A stretch of DNA of 64,000 bases from Roseburia hominis A2-183 (lineage in GTDB: Bacteria > Bacillota > Clostridia > Lachnospirales > Lachnospiraceae): assembly GCF_000225345.1 (NCBI RefSeq), contig NC_015977.1:2773501-2837500 (forward strand). Reading direction: 5' to 3'. Below the pieces are notes generated by a model. It was not told the origin of the DNA, ran no database searches, and saw only the letters and a list, made by a program, of their open reading frames with translations. The position numbers and the translations under genes were made by a program. This document shows, piece by piece, positions 1-8,861 of the stretch (its first letter is position 1; each line of letters begins with the position of its first letter).

Positions 1-545
1 GGATGGCTTTGGTACGGTTCAAACAGATTTGCAAGAAACGCTTCGAGTTCTGCGCCCTCCAGCACGCCCTGCTCCACATACTCCACCAGCCCCGGACACG
101 GCAGCCGGAGAATCTCGGCATCCGACTCAAACCGCTGCATCAGGGCGTGAAACTTCTCCTCGCGCAGGGTCATCGGTGTTGCCATGACCAGAACACGCGG
201 GTGTCCGCCCGCGTGCACTGCTGGCTTTAATGCCGGCTCGATTCCGATTACCGGCATATCCGCATATTTTTCCCGAAGGATCCGGATGGCCGCGCTTGTC
301 GCCGTGTTGCATGCCACCACGAGCGCCTTTACGCCGCGTGACAGCAGATATTCGGCATCCGCACAGGTCAGCTTCTGCACTTCCTCCAGCGTCTTTGTAC
401 CGTAGGGCGCATTCTTAGAATCCCCAAAAAAGATATAATTCTCGTTCGGCATCTGTGCCACCAGTTCCCGCAGCACACTGATTCCTCCGACTCCCGAATC
501 AAACACACCAATCGGACATTCCTGTCTGTTTTCATACTTTTCCAC
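1..545 (-). CDS. murI: Glutamate racemase MurI, partial (C-terminus outside window)
   Basis: Interconverts L- and D-glutamate for peptidoglycan precursor synthesis in the cytoplasm. About 181 N-terminal residues are visible. They include the family signature GVFDSGVGG near residue 13, the FGDSKNAPYG loop, the catalytic cysteine in ACNTATSAA, and GIEPALKPA. The second catalytic cysteine lies beyond position 1. The start is taken as GTG at 543-545, preceded at about 8 bases by a GGAGGA ribosome binding site that sits inside the last codons of sbcC. The GTG lies 2 bases after the sbcC stop, so the genes are probably cotranscribed and translationally coupled. An ATG a few bases further in is in another frame. 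Confidence 0.93.
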   Translation of the reverse strand, partial: MEKYENRQECPIGVFDSGVGGISVLRELVAQMPNENYIFFGDSKNAPYGTKTLEEVQKLTCADAEYLLSRGVKALVVACNTATSAAIRILREKYADMPVIGIEPALKPAVHAGGHPRVLVMATPMTLREEKFHALMQRFESDAEILRLPCPGLVEYVEQGVLEGAELEAFLANLFEPYQSH

Positions 546-547
546 TG

Positions 548-3502
548 CTATTCCTCCCAGACTGCCTCGCTTCCGTTCTCCGTGCGCGTGACATAAAGTC
601 TGTGTTCTATCTGTTCTTTTAATTCTGTCACATGGGAGATGATTCCCACCAGGCGCTCGCTTCCCGCGAGCTGTGACAATACTTCAATCGCCTGTTTTCT
701 GGACTGCGCATCCAGCGTACCGAATCCCTCGTCGATAAACATCATGTCCAGATGCACGGCCCCAGCCTTGCGGATAGCAATATCCGAAAGTCCCAGCGCC
801 ATGGCAAGCGCTGCCAGAAACGACTCGCCGCCGGATAAGGTACGGATATCGCGCTCACTGTCCGTGACCAGACTGTACACCGACAGATCCAGACCTTCGT
901 TGGATTTGCGTCCGCTGTTTTCCGTCTCTTTCAGTTTTAGCATAAACTGATGTCCGCTCATCGTCAATAGCCGTCTGTTCGCCTCGTAGATCACCTGCCG
1001 GAAATACCGGCGCTGCACATACGTCTCAAAATCAATCTTCGCCGAGCCCGCCAGGCGCCCATCCGCCGTGCAGTACAGTCTTTTCAGCACCTGGTTTTCC
1101 GCATCGAGCCGCTCGTGTGCGGCGAAATATTCCCTGCAGCGCTCCACCACTTTCGCATCCGTCTCGTATGCGGTGTGCATTGCAAGAATCTCCTCATGAA
1201 GCTCCTGCTGGCGCTGTTTTTGCGCCTCCAGTTCCGTCTCCCATGCCAAGATCCCAATCTCCTGCTTTCCCTCGGTCAGCTTCTGCATAGTCAGAAGCCT
1301 GCCCTCACTTTCCACGCGATTCCGGACGTATGCCTCAGACTGCTGCACGAGCGTCTCCCGCCCGCTCTCTGTAAGGAATGCTTCGTGGTATGCCTCCTCC
1401 GAAGAAAATCCGGCATCACGCAGCGCCTGCCGGTATTCTTTCTCCAATTCCAGACACTCCTGCACAAGTCCGGCATTCTTCGTCTGCTCCTGCGTCAGCA
1501 TTCCCTCTTGTCTGGAAATGTCTTCCTTTTTCTTTTGCAGTGTTTCCTCTGCATCAGCAAGGCGCTTCGTACGCCGGTCTGCCTCATCCGTCAGCTGCTG
1601 CAGCGCTTCCTCTGCCCTTTCTTTCGTCTCAAATGATAACTCTGCGCGGATCCGTGCCGTTTCCCGCTGGTCTTCTTCCCAGTCGCGCTTGAGCGACTCA
1701 AGCTTCAGGCGGTCCACCGCCTCTCCCGTTTCCCCGGGATGTTTTTTCCCCTCCCGTGAAAATCGCTCCGCCTGCCGTCCACGCTCTGTCAGAGACCTCT
1801 TTTTTGCTGCAGGTTCTTCTGCCGCCTGCTGTGCGGCAAACGTATAAAGTTCTTTCTCTCTGTCACCGCACGTATCTCCCGCAAGCGCCAAGAACTGCTG
1901 CTTCGCCTGCTCCAGACGCAGTTCCTGCTCTGCCGCCGCGCTTTTCTGCCCGTCAAATTCCTGATACGCAGCATCGCGCGCCGTCTCCGCCTGCTCCCGC
2001 TGTTCCTTCGCCGCCTTTACCGCCGCTTCGCTGACCGCATTCTCAGCAAGGGACGCCGGATGCGGATGTGTCAGGGAGCCGCAGACCGGACAAGGCTCTG
2101 CCTCCCGCAGATTCTGTGCCAGAATTCCCGCCTGTTCCTTTAAAAACAGCTGGTACACGTGCTCATATTCCGCAGACGCCTCCGTGGACCGGGCGGATGC
2201 CCGCTCCCACGCTTTTGCGGCGCTGACATACTTTTCCTCGAGCAAAAGCTGCCTGTTTTTTTCCGCGAGCAGCCGGCTGGCTCCTTCCCGCACCGCACGC
2301 TCATAATACTGCTTCGCCGACTCGTACGCCTGCTTTGCCTGCTGTTCCCGCTCTACTGCCTCTCCCAGGCGCTCATACACCGGAAGCTGTTCCCGGATGC
2401 GGAGCATTTTCTCCGCGTCGGCTTCCGCCGCATCGGCGCTCTGCATCTTAAGCGTATTAAAGTCCTGCTCCTGCCTGCCATGTGCTTCCTTTTCCTCCGC
2501 GATAAGGCTCTTCATCCGCTCCACCGTCTCGTCGGACTGCCGCCGCTCATCCAGACGCTCATTGCAGCGCAATTCCTTCACATGCACCCTCTCCGCACGT
2601 ACTGCCGCCTCCAGCTGTTTTTTCCGGCGCGCTTCCACGGGCTCTTCTTCCTTTAACTTCTGTACCTGCTGTTCACAGTCTCTTAACCCTTCAAACAGTT
2701 CATTGACTTCCTTCGCCTTAGAGATTTCCGCAGTCAGCCTCCGTATCGCCTCCCGCACGGTCTCCTGTGAAGCCGTCAGCTCCCTCTCCCAGATACCGAT
2801 CTGCTCCACCGCTTCCGGAAGCGGAAGTTCTTTCAGTTCTTCGCGCGGCAGAATCACGCGCGCCCTCTCCTGCTCGGCAGCCCGCTCATTTTCCGCAAGC
2901 ACCCGGTCCATCTCCAGTGAACGCCGCTTTAAGTTCTCCTGGATTCTCCAGTATGCATCCGTGTGAAACAATTTGGAGAAAATCTTTTTCCGGTCGTCCG
3001 ACTTTGCATACAGAAGTTTTAAAAAATCGCCCTGCGCGATCATGGCAGTCTGTGTGAACTGCTCCTTTGTCAGTCCGATCAGCTCTTCGATCTTCGCATC
3101 GGTCTGGCTCCTTTTTTCCGGATACACCGTTCCGTCCGGCAGCGTCAGTTCCACAACTGCCAGAACCTTCTGCTCCCGCAGTTTTCCGTTTTTCAGTTCT
3201 TTTACGATCTTATATTCCGGATTTCTCCGCACGCGGTATGACTCGCCCGCATACAAAAAAGAGAATTCCACATAGGTCTCCGTCACACTTTTGGCATACT
3301 GGCTCCGCATCATGGCTCCGCTTCTGCCTCCGCCGCTCGCCTCCCCGTACAGCGCATAGGTGATGGCATCAAAAATTGTGGTCTTCCCGGCGCCGGTATC
3401 CCCCGTGATCAGAAATAGTCCGCCTGTCTGCACCGTAAAATCAATCTCCGTGCGTCCCGCATACGATCCGAACGCCGACAGGATGAGTTTTTCAGGCTTC
3501 AT
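548..3502 (-). CDS. sbcC: SbcC exonuclease subunit (Rad50-type SMC ATPase)
   Basis: ATPase subunit of the SbcCD (Rad50-Mre11-like) complex, which processes hairpins and protein-blocked DNA ends. The 984 residues have the expected layout: a P-loop LITGDTGAGKTT near residue 31, a long charged coiled coil, a zinc hook CPVCG near residue 455, a second coiled coil, then the ABC signature LSGGE and the Walker B LDMMFIDEGFG close to the C-terminus. ATG start with GGAGGGGG upstream. The first 4 bases overlap the sbcD end, and murI follows, so sbcD-sbcC-murI form one operon. Length is typical of the family. Confidence 0.97.
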   Translation of the reverse strand: MKPEKLILSAFGSYAGRTEIDFTVQTGGLFLITGDTGAGKTTIFDAITYALYGEASGGGRSGAMMRSQYAKSVTETYVEFSFLYAGESYRVRRNPEYKIVKELKNGKLREQKVLAVVELTLPDGTVYPEKRSQTDAKIEELIGLTKEQFTQTAMIAQGDFLKLLYAKSDDRKKIFSKLFHTDAYWRIQENLKRRSLEMDRVLAENERAAEQERARVILPREELKELPLPEAVEQIGIWERELTASQETVREAIRRLTAEISKAKEVNELFEGLRDCEQQVQKLKEEEPVEARRKKQLEAAVRAERVHVKELRCNERLDERRQSDETVERMKSLIAEEKEAHGRQEQDFNTLKMQSADAAEADAEKMLRIREQLPVYERLGEAVEREQQAKQAYESAKQYYERAVREGASRLLAEKNRQLLLEEKYVSAAKAWERASARSTEASAEYEHVYQLFLKEQAGILAQNLREAEPCPVCGSLTHPHPASLAENAVSEAAVKAAKEQREQAETARDAAYQEFDGQKSAAAEQELRLEQAKQQFLALAGDTCGDREKELYTFAAQQAAEEPAAKKRSLTERGRQAERFSREGKKHPGETGEAVDRLKLESLKRDWEEDQRETARIRAELSFETKERAEEALQQLTDEADRRTKRLADAEETLQKKKEDISRQEGMLTQEQTKNAGLVQECLELEKEYRQALRDAGFSSEEAYHEAFLTESGRETLVQQSEAYVRNRVESEGRLLTMQKLTEGKQEIGILAWETELEAQKQRQQELHEEILAMHTAYETDAKVVERCREYFAAHERLDAENQVLKRLYCTADGRLAGSAKIDFETYVQRRYFRQVIYEANRRLLTMSGHQFMLKLKETENSGRKSNEGLDLSVYSLVTDSERDIRTLSGGESFLAALAMALGLSDIAIRKAGAVHLDMMFIDEGFGTLDAQSRKQAIEVLSQLAGSERLVGIISHVTELKEQIEHRLYVTRTENGSEAVWEE

Positions 3503-4656
3503 TCGTCCCCCTCCATTTCCTGCGCAATCACCTGACGCATCAGTTCCCGCTCCTCAGGCGTCATCTCTCTCCCGTTCATCTCCGCAAAAAACATGGCAAA
3601 CGCCTCCTCCGGCCGCACTTCGGCAAGCTGCTCTTCCGTGTCCGACAACAGCTTCCTCGTCCGCGCATTGTCAATCCGTATCTCCAGGATGTGGTCGTAT
3701 TTTTCCTCCAGACGCTCCTTCGGCTGGAACGCCTCCACGTCATCCGTGAGGGTAATGCTCACAAATGCGTGGCAGACCTCCTGCCCCGCCTGCTCCAAAA
3801 TCTCATGCAGCGTCCCGGTCAGCTTTTTTACCTCCCGCACCGGCGTAAGCGGAATCTGCCGGATCACGGGCGGCTGTCCCTTGGCTCCCAGTTCCACGAC
3901 CGTCACGCTCTTCTCCTCCCCCGCCTCGCTAATGGAATACGGAAAAGGCGTCCCGCAATAGCGGTATTTTTCCGCTCCTATATGCTGTGCGCGGTGGATA
4001 TGTCCCAATGCTGCATAGTCAAACGGCGCAAGCACGCCGGCATCGACATTTTCAACGCCACCAACATAGTGGATTTCGGAGTCACAGGTCGCAGGCTCCT
4101 TTCCGCCCGCCGTATAAAACTGGTGTGACAGGATCACGCATCTCCGCGCCGGATCTATCTCCTCGCGCTCAATCAGGCGCCTTACCGCCATGTCATAGCC
4201 TTTTATTTCCTCGTCAAACAGCTTTCTCACATAACCCGGCTTCACAAACGGAAGCAGATAAAAATCCACCTCACCGTATCCGTCCGCAAGCGTCACGCGG
4301 CGGATCGTCTCCCCCTCCTGCATCGGCGGAAGTCCCGCGATATACACCTCATGTTTTGCAAGAATACTGCTGGCAAAATCAATTCTTCTTGCACTGTCAT
4401 GATTCCCCGCAATGATCATGACCGCAATCTGCGGCTCTATCTCGCATAATGCCGACAAAAACGCATCAAAGACAGACACTGCCTCCGCCGAAGGCACCGG
4501 TGTGTCGTAAATATCTCCCGCAATCAGGATGGCATCCGGGTGCTCGCTTTTTGCAAGCGCCACAATCTGCGCCAGTGTCTTGCGCTGCTCTGCCGCGAGA
4601 TTGTAGTGATGCAGCTGTTTTCCTATATGAAGATCCGACAAATGAAACAGTTTCAA
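3499..4656 (-). CDS. sbcD: SbcD exonuclease subunit (Mre11-type nuclease)
   Basis: Metal-dependent nuclease partner of SbcC. The five phosphoesterase motifs are visible in order in 385 residues: HLSDLHIG at the N-terminus, AGDIYDTP near 47, GNHDS near 84, LSHQF near 176 and GHIHRAQ near 217. A C-terminal SbcD capping domain follows. The start is TTG at 4654-4656, chosen because GGGAGG lies 7 bases upstream and the first motif begins only five residues in. It heads the sbcD-sbcC-murI run. Confidence 0.96.
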   Translation of the reverse strand: MKLFHLSDLHIGKQLHHYNLAAEQRKTLAQIVALAKSEHPDAILIAGDIYDTPVPSAEAVSVFDAFLSALCEIEPQIAVMIIAGNHDSARRIDFASSILAKHEVYIAGLPPMQEGETIRRVTLADGYGEVDFYLLPFVKPGYVRKLFDEEIKGYDMAVRRLIEREEIDPARRCVILSHQFYTAGGKEPATCDSEIHYVGGVENVDAGVLAPFDYAALGHIHRAQHIGAEKYRYCGTPFPYSISEAGEEKSVTVVELGAKGQPPVIRQIPLTPVREVKKLTGTLHEILEQAGQEVCHAFVSITLTDDVEAFQPKERLEEKYDHILEIRIDNARTRKLLSDTEEQLAEVRPEEAFAMFFAEMNGREMTPEERELMRQVIAQEMEGDE

Positions 4657-4715
4657 ATCGTTTCCTCCCCGCTAAGCTTCTGCTAAGTTTCTTTTCTTTT
4701 CTACGTGATAAAAAG

Positions 4716-4744
4716 TTTTCATTCACCGTCGTTCATGGTATAAT
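4716..4744 (+). promoter_or_regulatory. Probable sigma-A promoter for the zinc-ribbon/HTH gene
   Basis: TATAAT at 4739-4744 preceded by TGG (an extended -10 element), with a weak -35 TTTTCA at 4716-4721 and a 17-base spacer. It points toward the gene at 4838. Confidence 0.6.
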
Positions 4745-4837
4745 GAATCTATAAACAGTGAACATGGAGTAAAGACGAACGCCCATGCCTGCATGCGGCG
4801 GACGGATGTGGCAGCATACTACCGGAGGTGACAGACG

Positions 4838-5236
4838 ATGGAACAACCACAGGATTTATTTGGGAACTATAAATATTGTGAAGAATGCAAACGACCGCTT
4901 CCATTGACATATAAAGAGAATCTCTGCCCGTCGTGTATCGAGCAGAAGCTCTTCCGCGAAGTCAAAGAGTACATCCGTGAGAACGATGTAAATGAATACG
5001 ATGTCGCACAGCACTTCCACATCCCGCATATGCAGGTCAAAAAGTGGATCCGCGAGGGGCGCATTGAGTACAAGGATGACCATCTGAACACGATTACCAT
5101 GCACTGCACCAGATGCGGCGCACCGATCTCTTTCGGGACTTTATGTGCCAAATGCATGCGCCAGAAGGATGTCTCCATTCACTCCTCTGCCCGTGAGGAT
5201 ATCTCAGACAGCCGGATGCGTTTCATTGAAGACTGA
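4838..5236 (+). CDS. Zinc-ribbon/HTH protein, YvyF (flagellar operon protein)-like
   Basis: A 132-residue cytoplasmic protein. Two CxxC pairs near residues 15-33 (CEEC, CPSC) form an N-terminal zinc ribbon. A MerR-like helix-turn-helix follows around residues 50-75 (DVAQHFHIPHMQVKKWIREGRI), and a second CxxC pair (CTRC, CAKC) lies near 87-105. The arrangement resembles the TIGR03826/YvyF family found in flagellar operons. No flagellar genes are nearby, although a chemoreceptor is encoded at 14.5 kb. GGAGGTGA lies 6-7 bases before the ATG. It is monocistronic, with its own promoter and a terminator. Regulatory function is inferred only from the folds. Confidence 0.75.
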   Translation: MEQPQDLFGNYKYCEECKRPLPLTYKENLCPSCIEQKLFREVKEYIRENDVNEYDVAQHFHIPHMQVKKWIREGRIEYKDDHLNTITMHCTRCGAPISFGTLCAKCMRQKDVSIHSSAREDISDSRMRFIED

Positions 5237-5273
5237 TCCACGGATCTGTCCTGATTCATCATATATGATATAA

Positions 5274-5316
5274 AAAGGTGTCCCGATCGCTTTACCGATC
5301 CGGGCCACCTTTTTTG
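5274..5316. terminator. Intrinsic terminator shared by convergent genes
   Basis: Stem AGGTG-CCC-GATCG pairing with CGATC-GGG-CACCT, flanked by A-run on the left and T-run on the right, between two convergent genes. It can serve both strands. Confidence 0.85.
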
Positions 5317-5320
5317 TTTT

Positions 5321-5815
5321 CTACTTTATGACCGCACGCGGATACTTCACCATGACTGCGTCGAGCATCTCCTCATCCGGTTCAAATTCATAGCGGTTGA
5401 TTCCCTTCTCGCCTTTGAAAACGAGTTCGTAAATCTTCGTGCCGCTCTCGCCGGAAGTCAAATCCTTACAGGCAAGAGAATTATCATTCTCATACTTGTA
5501 TACACTCCGGTCCCCCTTCGGTGCCAGTGCAAGGACATCTTCCATCTGAACTCTTCCAAGTCCCTTTCTCTTGCGCTTCGCCTTGATTCTCGCGAAACGG
5601 AACTCTCCGTCATAATAGGTGTACTCATACTCAATATCAGAGCGGAATGCCTGAAAATACCAGATGATGGCAAAAATAATTGCCGGCACCGCAAATAAAA
5701 TCGGCACCCACATCGCAAATAAAAAGCACAGGCATGCCAACACAAACCATACCACGTTTAAAATCTTCTTCACCGTAGATTTCTTTCTCGGAACAATCAC
5801 TAATTTCTCGTGCAT
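5321..5815 (-). CDS. Two-TM membrane protein of unknown function (DUF6106-like?)
   Basis: 164 residues. A basic N-terminus is followed by two hydrophobic segments around residues 18-52 separated by a short turn. A soluble C-terminal half is rich in beta-like segments and resembles a PH-type domain. The longer reading frame starts 16 codons earlier, but AAAGAGG sits 6 bases before the ATG at 5815, which fixes the start there. It vaguely resembles the DUF6106 family of Lachnospiraceae membrane proteins, from memory only. An extended -10 (TGCTAAAAT, 5883-5890) lies upstream. Function unknown. Confidence 0.7.
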   Translation of the reverse strand: MHEKLVIVPRKKSTVKKILNVVWFVLACLCFLFAMWVPILFAVPAIIFAIIWYFQAFRSDIEYEYTYYDGEFRFARIKAKRKRKGLGRVQMEDVLALAPKGDRSVYKYENDNSLACKDLTSGESGTKIYELVFKGEKGINRYEFEPDEEMLDAVMVKYPRAVIK

Positions 5816-5963
5816 GTAAAACCTCTTTCCGCGCAGTATCCCGCCTGCGCCTCTTCCTTCCAAAAACTGCTCACTGTGCTATATTTTAGCATGTATCCCT
5901 TTTCCCGAAAAGACCTTTTGTGTTTATTTTTCAAAAATTTAAGATTCTTACAAAACTTTTTTC

Positions 5964-5992
5964 TTGACATCCTAATGGCTTTCCTGTAAAAT
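5964..5992 (+). promoter_or_regulatory. tRNA operon promoter
   Basis: TTGACA at 5964-5969, a 17-base spacer and TAAAAT at 5987-5992. The predicted start is about 8 bases before tRNA-Phe. Confidence 0.85.
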
Positions 5993-6007
5993 AAATTTCT
6001 GTGAGAC

Positions 6008-6080
<73 letters not shown>

Positions 6081-6086
6081 CTTCAT

Positions 6087-6157
6087 GCGGGTGTAGTTCA
6101 ATGGTAGAACACCAGCCTTCCAAGCTGGATACGTGGGTTCGATTCCCATCACCCGCT
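6087..6157 (+). tRNA. tRNA-Gly (TCC)
   Basis: 71-nt cloverleaf with acceptor GCGGGTG/CACCCGC, anticodon stem CCAGC/GCTGG and loop CTTCCAA (anticodon TCC), T-loop GGTTCGATTCC. It lies 6 bases after tRNA-Phe in the same transcript. Confidence 0.97.
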
Positions 6158-6181
6158 TTTCTTAATTGGAGAGCGAAAAAG

Positions 6182-6223
6182 AACAGAGCAGATGGAGAGA
6201 TTCTCTCACTGCTCTGTTTTTTT
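6182..6223 (+). terminator. Terminator of the tRNA operon
   Basis: Perfect 10-bp stem AACAGAGCAG/CTGCTCTGTT followed by a run of seven T. Confidence 0.92.
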
Positions 6224-6308
6224 ATAATTTTTTCATTCTTTTTTCCTTTTTAACCTTCCATTTCTATGTTATTCTTGTACTAGTTCATTTTAGAAACGGA
6301 GTACCATT

Positions 6309-6956
6309 ATGGAGAAAAAGGCTGATTTTCATTCACTTTCCCGCAAGGCGAAAGTGCAGTATGTCTGGGATTATTACAAGTGGCCGATCGCCGCTGCGAT
6401 CGCTGCGCTCTGCTTTGTCATTTACCTCATCTATCATTACGCGACCTACCGCGACCCGCTGTTAAACGTCATCATGATGAACTGCAACGATTCCATAACC
6501 GCCGACAGCAAGGGCTTCGATGAATTTCTCGAAGCCTGCGGCTACGACCCGAAGGAAGATTCCGTCTCCCTCACATCGTCCTTACAGTTCTCGGACGGCG
6601 AGTATTCCACGTCCTACAACGACACGCAGGTGCTGACGCTGATGCTGGCAGCCGGCGGACAGGATCTCTTCTTCGGAACCGGCGGCGAATATCTCGATTA
6701 CGCCAACCAGGGAGCTCTTATGGATCTGTCCACCGTATTATCCGACGAACTGCTGGACCGCTACCAGGATCATCTCATCTACACGACCGAGGACGGTGCC
6801 GTCGCTTCCTATCCCTGTGCGATCGAGCTCACCGACAATGCCTGGCTTCACAAGTACAACTATTATGATTCCTGCTATTTCGGCATACTCTATCAGAATC
6901 AGAACTTAGACGCCGCCTTACAGTTTGCGGACTTTCTTCTGAATTATAACGACTGA
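6309..6956 (+). CDS. Single-pass membrane protein of unknown function
   Basis: 215 residues. A cytoplasmic N-terminus of about 25 residues is followed by one transmembrane helix at roughly 28-47 (AAIAALCFVIYLIYHY) and then an acidic extracytoplasmic domain. That domain faintly resembles a periplasmic binding fold (repeated DLSTVLSDELLDRY-like segments) but lacks a lipobox. CGGAG lies 7-8 bases before the ATG. It is monocistronic, between the tRNA terminator and a convergent glycosidase gene. No family is recognised with confidence. Confidence 0.7.
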   Translation: MEKKADFHSLSRKAKVQYVWDYYKWPIAAAIAALCFVIYLIYHYATYRDPLLNVIMMNCNDSITADSKGFDEFLEACGYDPKEDSVSLTSSLQFSDGEYSTSYNDTQVLTLMLAAGGQDLFFGTGGEYLDYANQGALMDLSTVLSDELLDRYQDHLIYTTEDGAVASYPCAIELTDNAWLHKYNYYDSCYFGILYQNQNLDAALQFADFLLNYND

Positions 6957-7012
6957 TCGTTTTCTCTCCTGATGCTGCCGGCAGCAGAGCGGCTGATTGT
7001 TTTTTCAGATCT

Positions 7013-8776
7013 CTACTTCAGGATGGCAACACCGTACGCCGGAAGCGTCAGCGTTCCATCCTGCCAGGAAGCCGCACGGATTCCGGTCAGCAGTTCTCCT
7101 GCCAGCTTCAAATCCCCGCTTTCACTGTCTGCAGATATCTGTGACAGATCCACGGTGCGCTCGTCCTTCGTGCAGTTAAACACGACGATCACCGAGGAAT
7201 CCTGCCAGCTCTTGCGCAGCACGCACACTGCATCATCCGACAGATTTTCAAGGAACTCTGCCGTTCCGTGCGAGATCTCCGGATAAGCATTCCGCAGACG
7301 CAGCGCCTCCTTCACATACCAGTAGATGGAATTGCCGTCGTCCTGCTGCTCCGCAAGACTGTCATAGATCATCGTGATCGCATCCATATCCTGCGGTCCG
7401 AGACACATCCCCTCTGCACCGGCATCCTTGCTCCAGTACATCGGCGCACGCTTGTTCTCATCTTTTCCGGCGCCTTTCATTCCCAGTTCTTCTCCATAAT
7501 ATAAGAAGCTGCTTCCGGACATCAGAAGATTCATCGCCTGCGCCAGCTTGGTCTGCGCCTCCATAGTATCGCCGGAGTAATACCCTGCGCCCCTTCCCAT
7601 ATCATGGTTGGTGTAAAACGGCGCATCGATATAGCTGTCACTGTAAGTTCCCAGCGCGTCCTGCAGCCGCACGATCGCTTTTCCGTAAGAAGAGGCACCG
7701 CTCGTTCCCTTGACCGCCTTCGCAATCACACCGTCCTTGTCTGCAAACGTAAAGTCAAAGCTGCTGTCAATTCCGCTCTGGTAATACTGTGCGTATGTCT
7801 CCAGATCCGACCACACCTCTGTCACAATATACGTATCACTCTTCTTTTCTTTTACCATATTATTAAACCAGGATAGAATTTCTATGTTCGAGTCGATGCT
7901 TCCGGTCTCATACTCTTTTGCCGCATCCAGACGGAAACCATCTACGCCCTTTTCCAGCCAGAAGTCTGTAATCTCATCAAACTCCTGCCGCACCGCTTCA
8001 CTCTCCAGATTCAGATCCGGCATCTCGCTCCAGAACTGTGCCTCATAATACCAGTCCGTCCCTGCCAGCTGGCAGTATCCGCTGCCTTTCTCCCTGGAAA
8101 AATGATAATAATCCACATACGGGCATGCCTCTGTATCCGGCTCCATTCCCTCCGGCAGATCCTTCAGATACTCTGCCGCCGTCTGAAACCACGGATGCTG
8201 AGACGAAGTATGATTCATCACAAAATCAATCATGACACGGATTCCCCGCTCATGGCATGCGTTCACGAATGTCTCGAAATCCTCCATTGTGCCATACTGC
8301 TCATCGATCGCACAGTAGTCCGTCACATCATATTTGTGGTAAGTCGTCGCCGGCATCACCGGCATCAGCCAGATCCCATCACATCCCAGATCTGTATCCG
8401 TTGCCGGATTACCGTCATTGATATAGTCCAGCTTCTCCGTCAGTCCCGGAAGATCTCCGATGCCATCCCCATCGCCGTCATAGAAGCTGTAAACGAACAC
8501 CTCGTACCAGCTCCGGTAGAGATCATCCGTTCCTGCAGCTTCTGCCGGGTTTACCTCCCGCATCAGAGACAGCGCCGTCTCTTCCATGTTCTCCTGTGCT
8601 CCCGTCTGCGCATCCGTGCCCTGCCCGGCTGCCGTCTCCGTGTCCTGCCCGGCTGCCGCTTCCGCCGTACCTGTTGCCGCGTCTTTCTCCCCGGCATCCG
8701 CTCCGCACGCCGCACTTCCAGCAAGCAACGCCACTGCCAGCAGTGCCGCCAGTTCTCTCTTTCCTCTTCGTCTCAT
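7013..8776 (-). CDS. Secreted GH13 alpha-amylase-family lipoprotein
   Basis: Predicted extracellular glycosidase acting on alpha-glucans or oligosaccharides. The start at 8776 gives a basic N-terminus, a hydrophobic stretch and a lipobox LAGSAAC, and has AGAGGGG 7 bases upstream. A Thr/Ala/Gly/Glu-rich linker follows, then a GH13 barrel. Visible GH13 regions are DFVMNHTS (region I), GFRLDAAKE with the nucleophile Asp (II), VTEVWS with the acid/base Glu (III) and YTNHDMGRG (IV). 587 residues is usual for an oligo-1,6-glucosidase/neopullulanase type. Substrate cannot be assigned. An upstream in-frame extension of 37 residues is rejected because it would bury the signal peptide. Confidence 0.9.
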   Translation of the reverse strand: MRRRGKRELAALLAVALLAGSAACGADAGEKDAATGTAEAAAGQDTETAAGQGTDAQTGAQENMEETALSLMREVNPAEAAGTDDLYRSWYEVFVYSFYDGDGDGIGDLPGLTEKLDYINDGNPATDTDLGCDGIWLMPVMPATTYHKYDVTDYCAIDEQYGTMEDFETFVNACHERGIRVMIDFVMNHTSSQHPWFQTAAEYLKDLPEGMEPDTEACPYVDYYHFSREKGSGYCQLAGTDWYYEAQFWSEMPDLNLESEAVRQEFDEITDFWLEKGVDGFRLDAAKEYETGSIDSNIEILSWFNNMVKEKKSDTYIVTEVWSDLETYAQYYQSGIDSSFDFTFADKDGVIAKAVKGTSGASSYGKAIVRLQDALGTYSDSYIDAPFYTNHDMGRGAGYYSGDTMEAQTKLAQAMNLLMSGSSFLYYGEELGMKGAGKDENKRAPMYWSKDAGAEGMCLGPQDMDAITMIYDSLAEQQDDGNSIYWYVKEALRLRNAYPEISHGTAEFLENLSDDAVCVLRKSWQDSSVIVVFNCTKDERTVDLSQISADSESGDLKLAGELLTGIRAASWQDGTLTLPAYGVAILK

Positions 8777-8861
8777 CCAAACGCCCCTCTTTCTGTCAGA
8801 TTTTCTGTATCCTTTTTCCTTATCATACAGGACTGGTAACGTTTTCACAAGCTGTTTCTTC

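Noticed and set aside
6957..7012. TGCTGCCGGCAGCA palindrome as a terminator between convergent genes
   Set aside because: The T-run is about 18 bases away from the stem and the structure is not convincing.
8523..8780. Gly/Arg-rich minus ORF in the glycosidase signal region
   Set aside because: Shadow frame of the lipoprotein N-terminus with its low-complexity linker.
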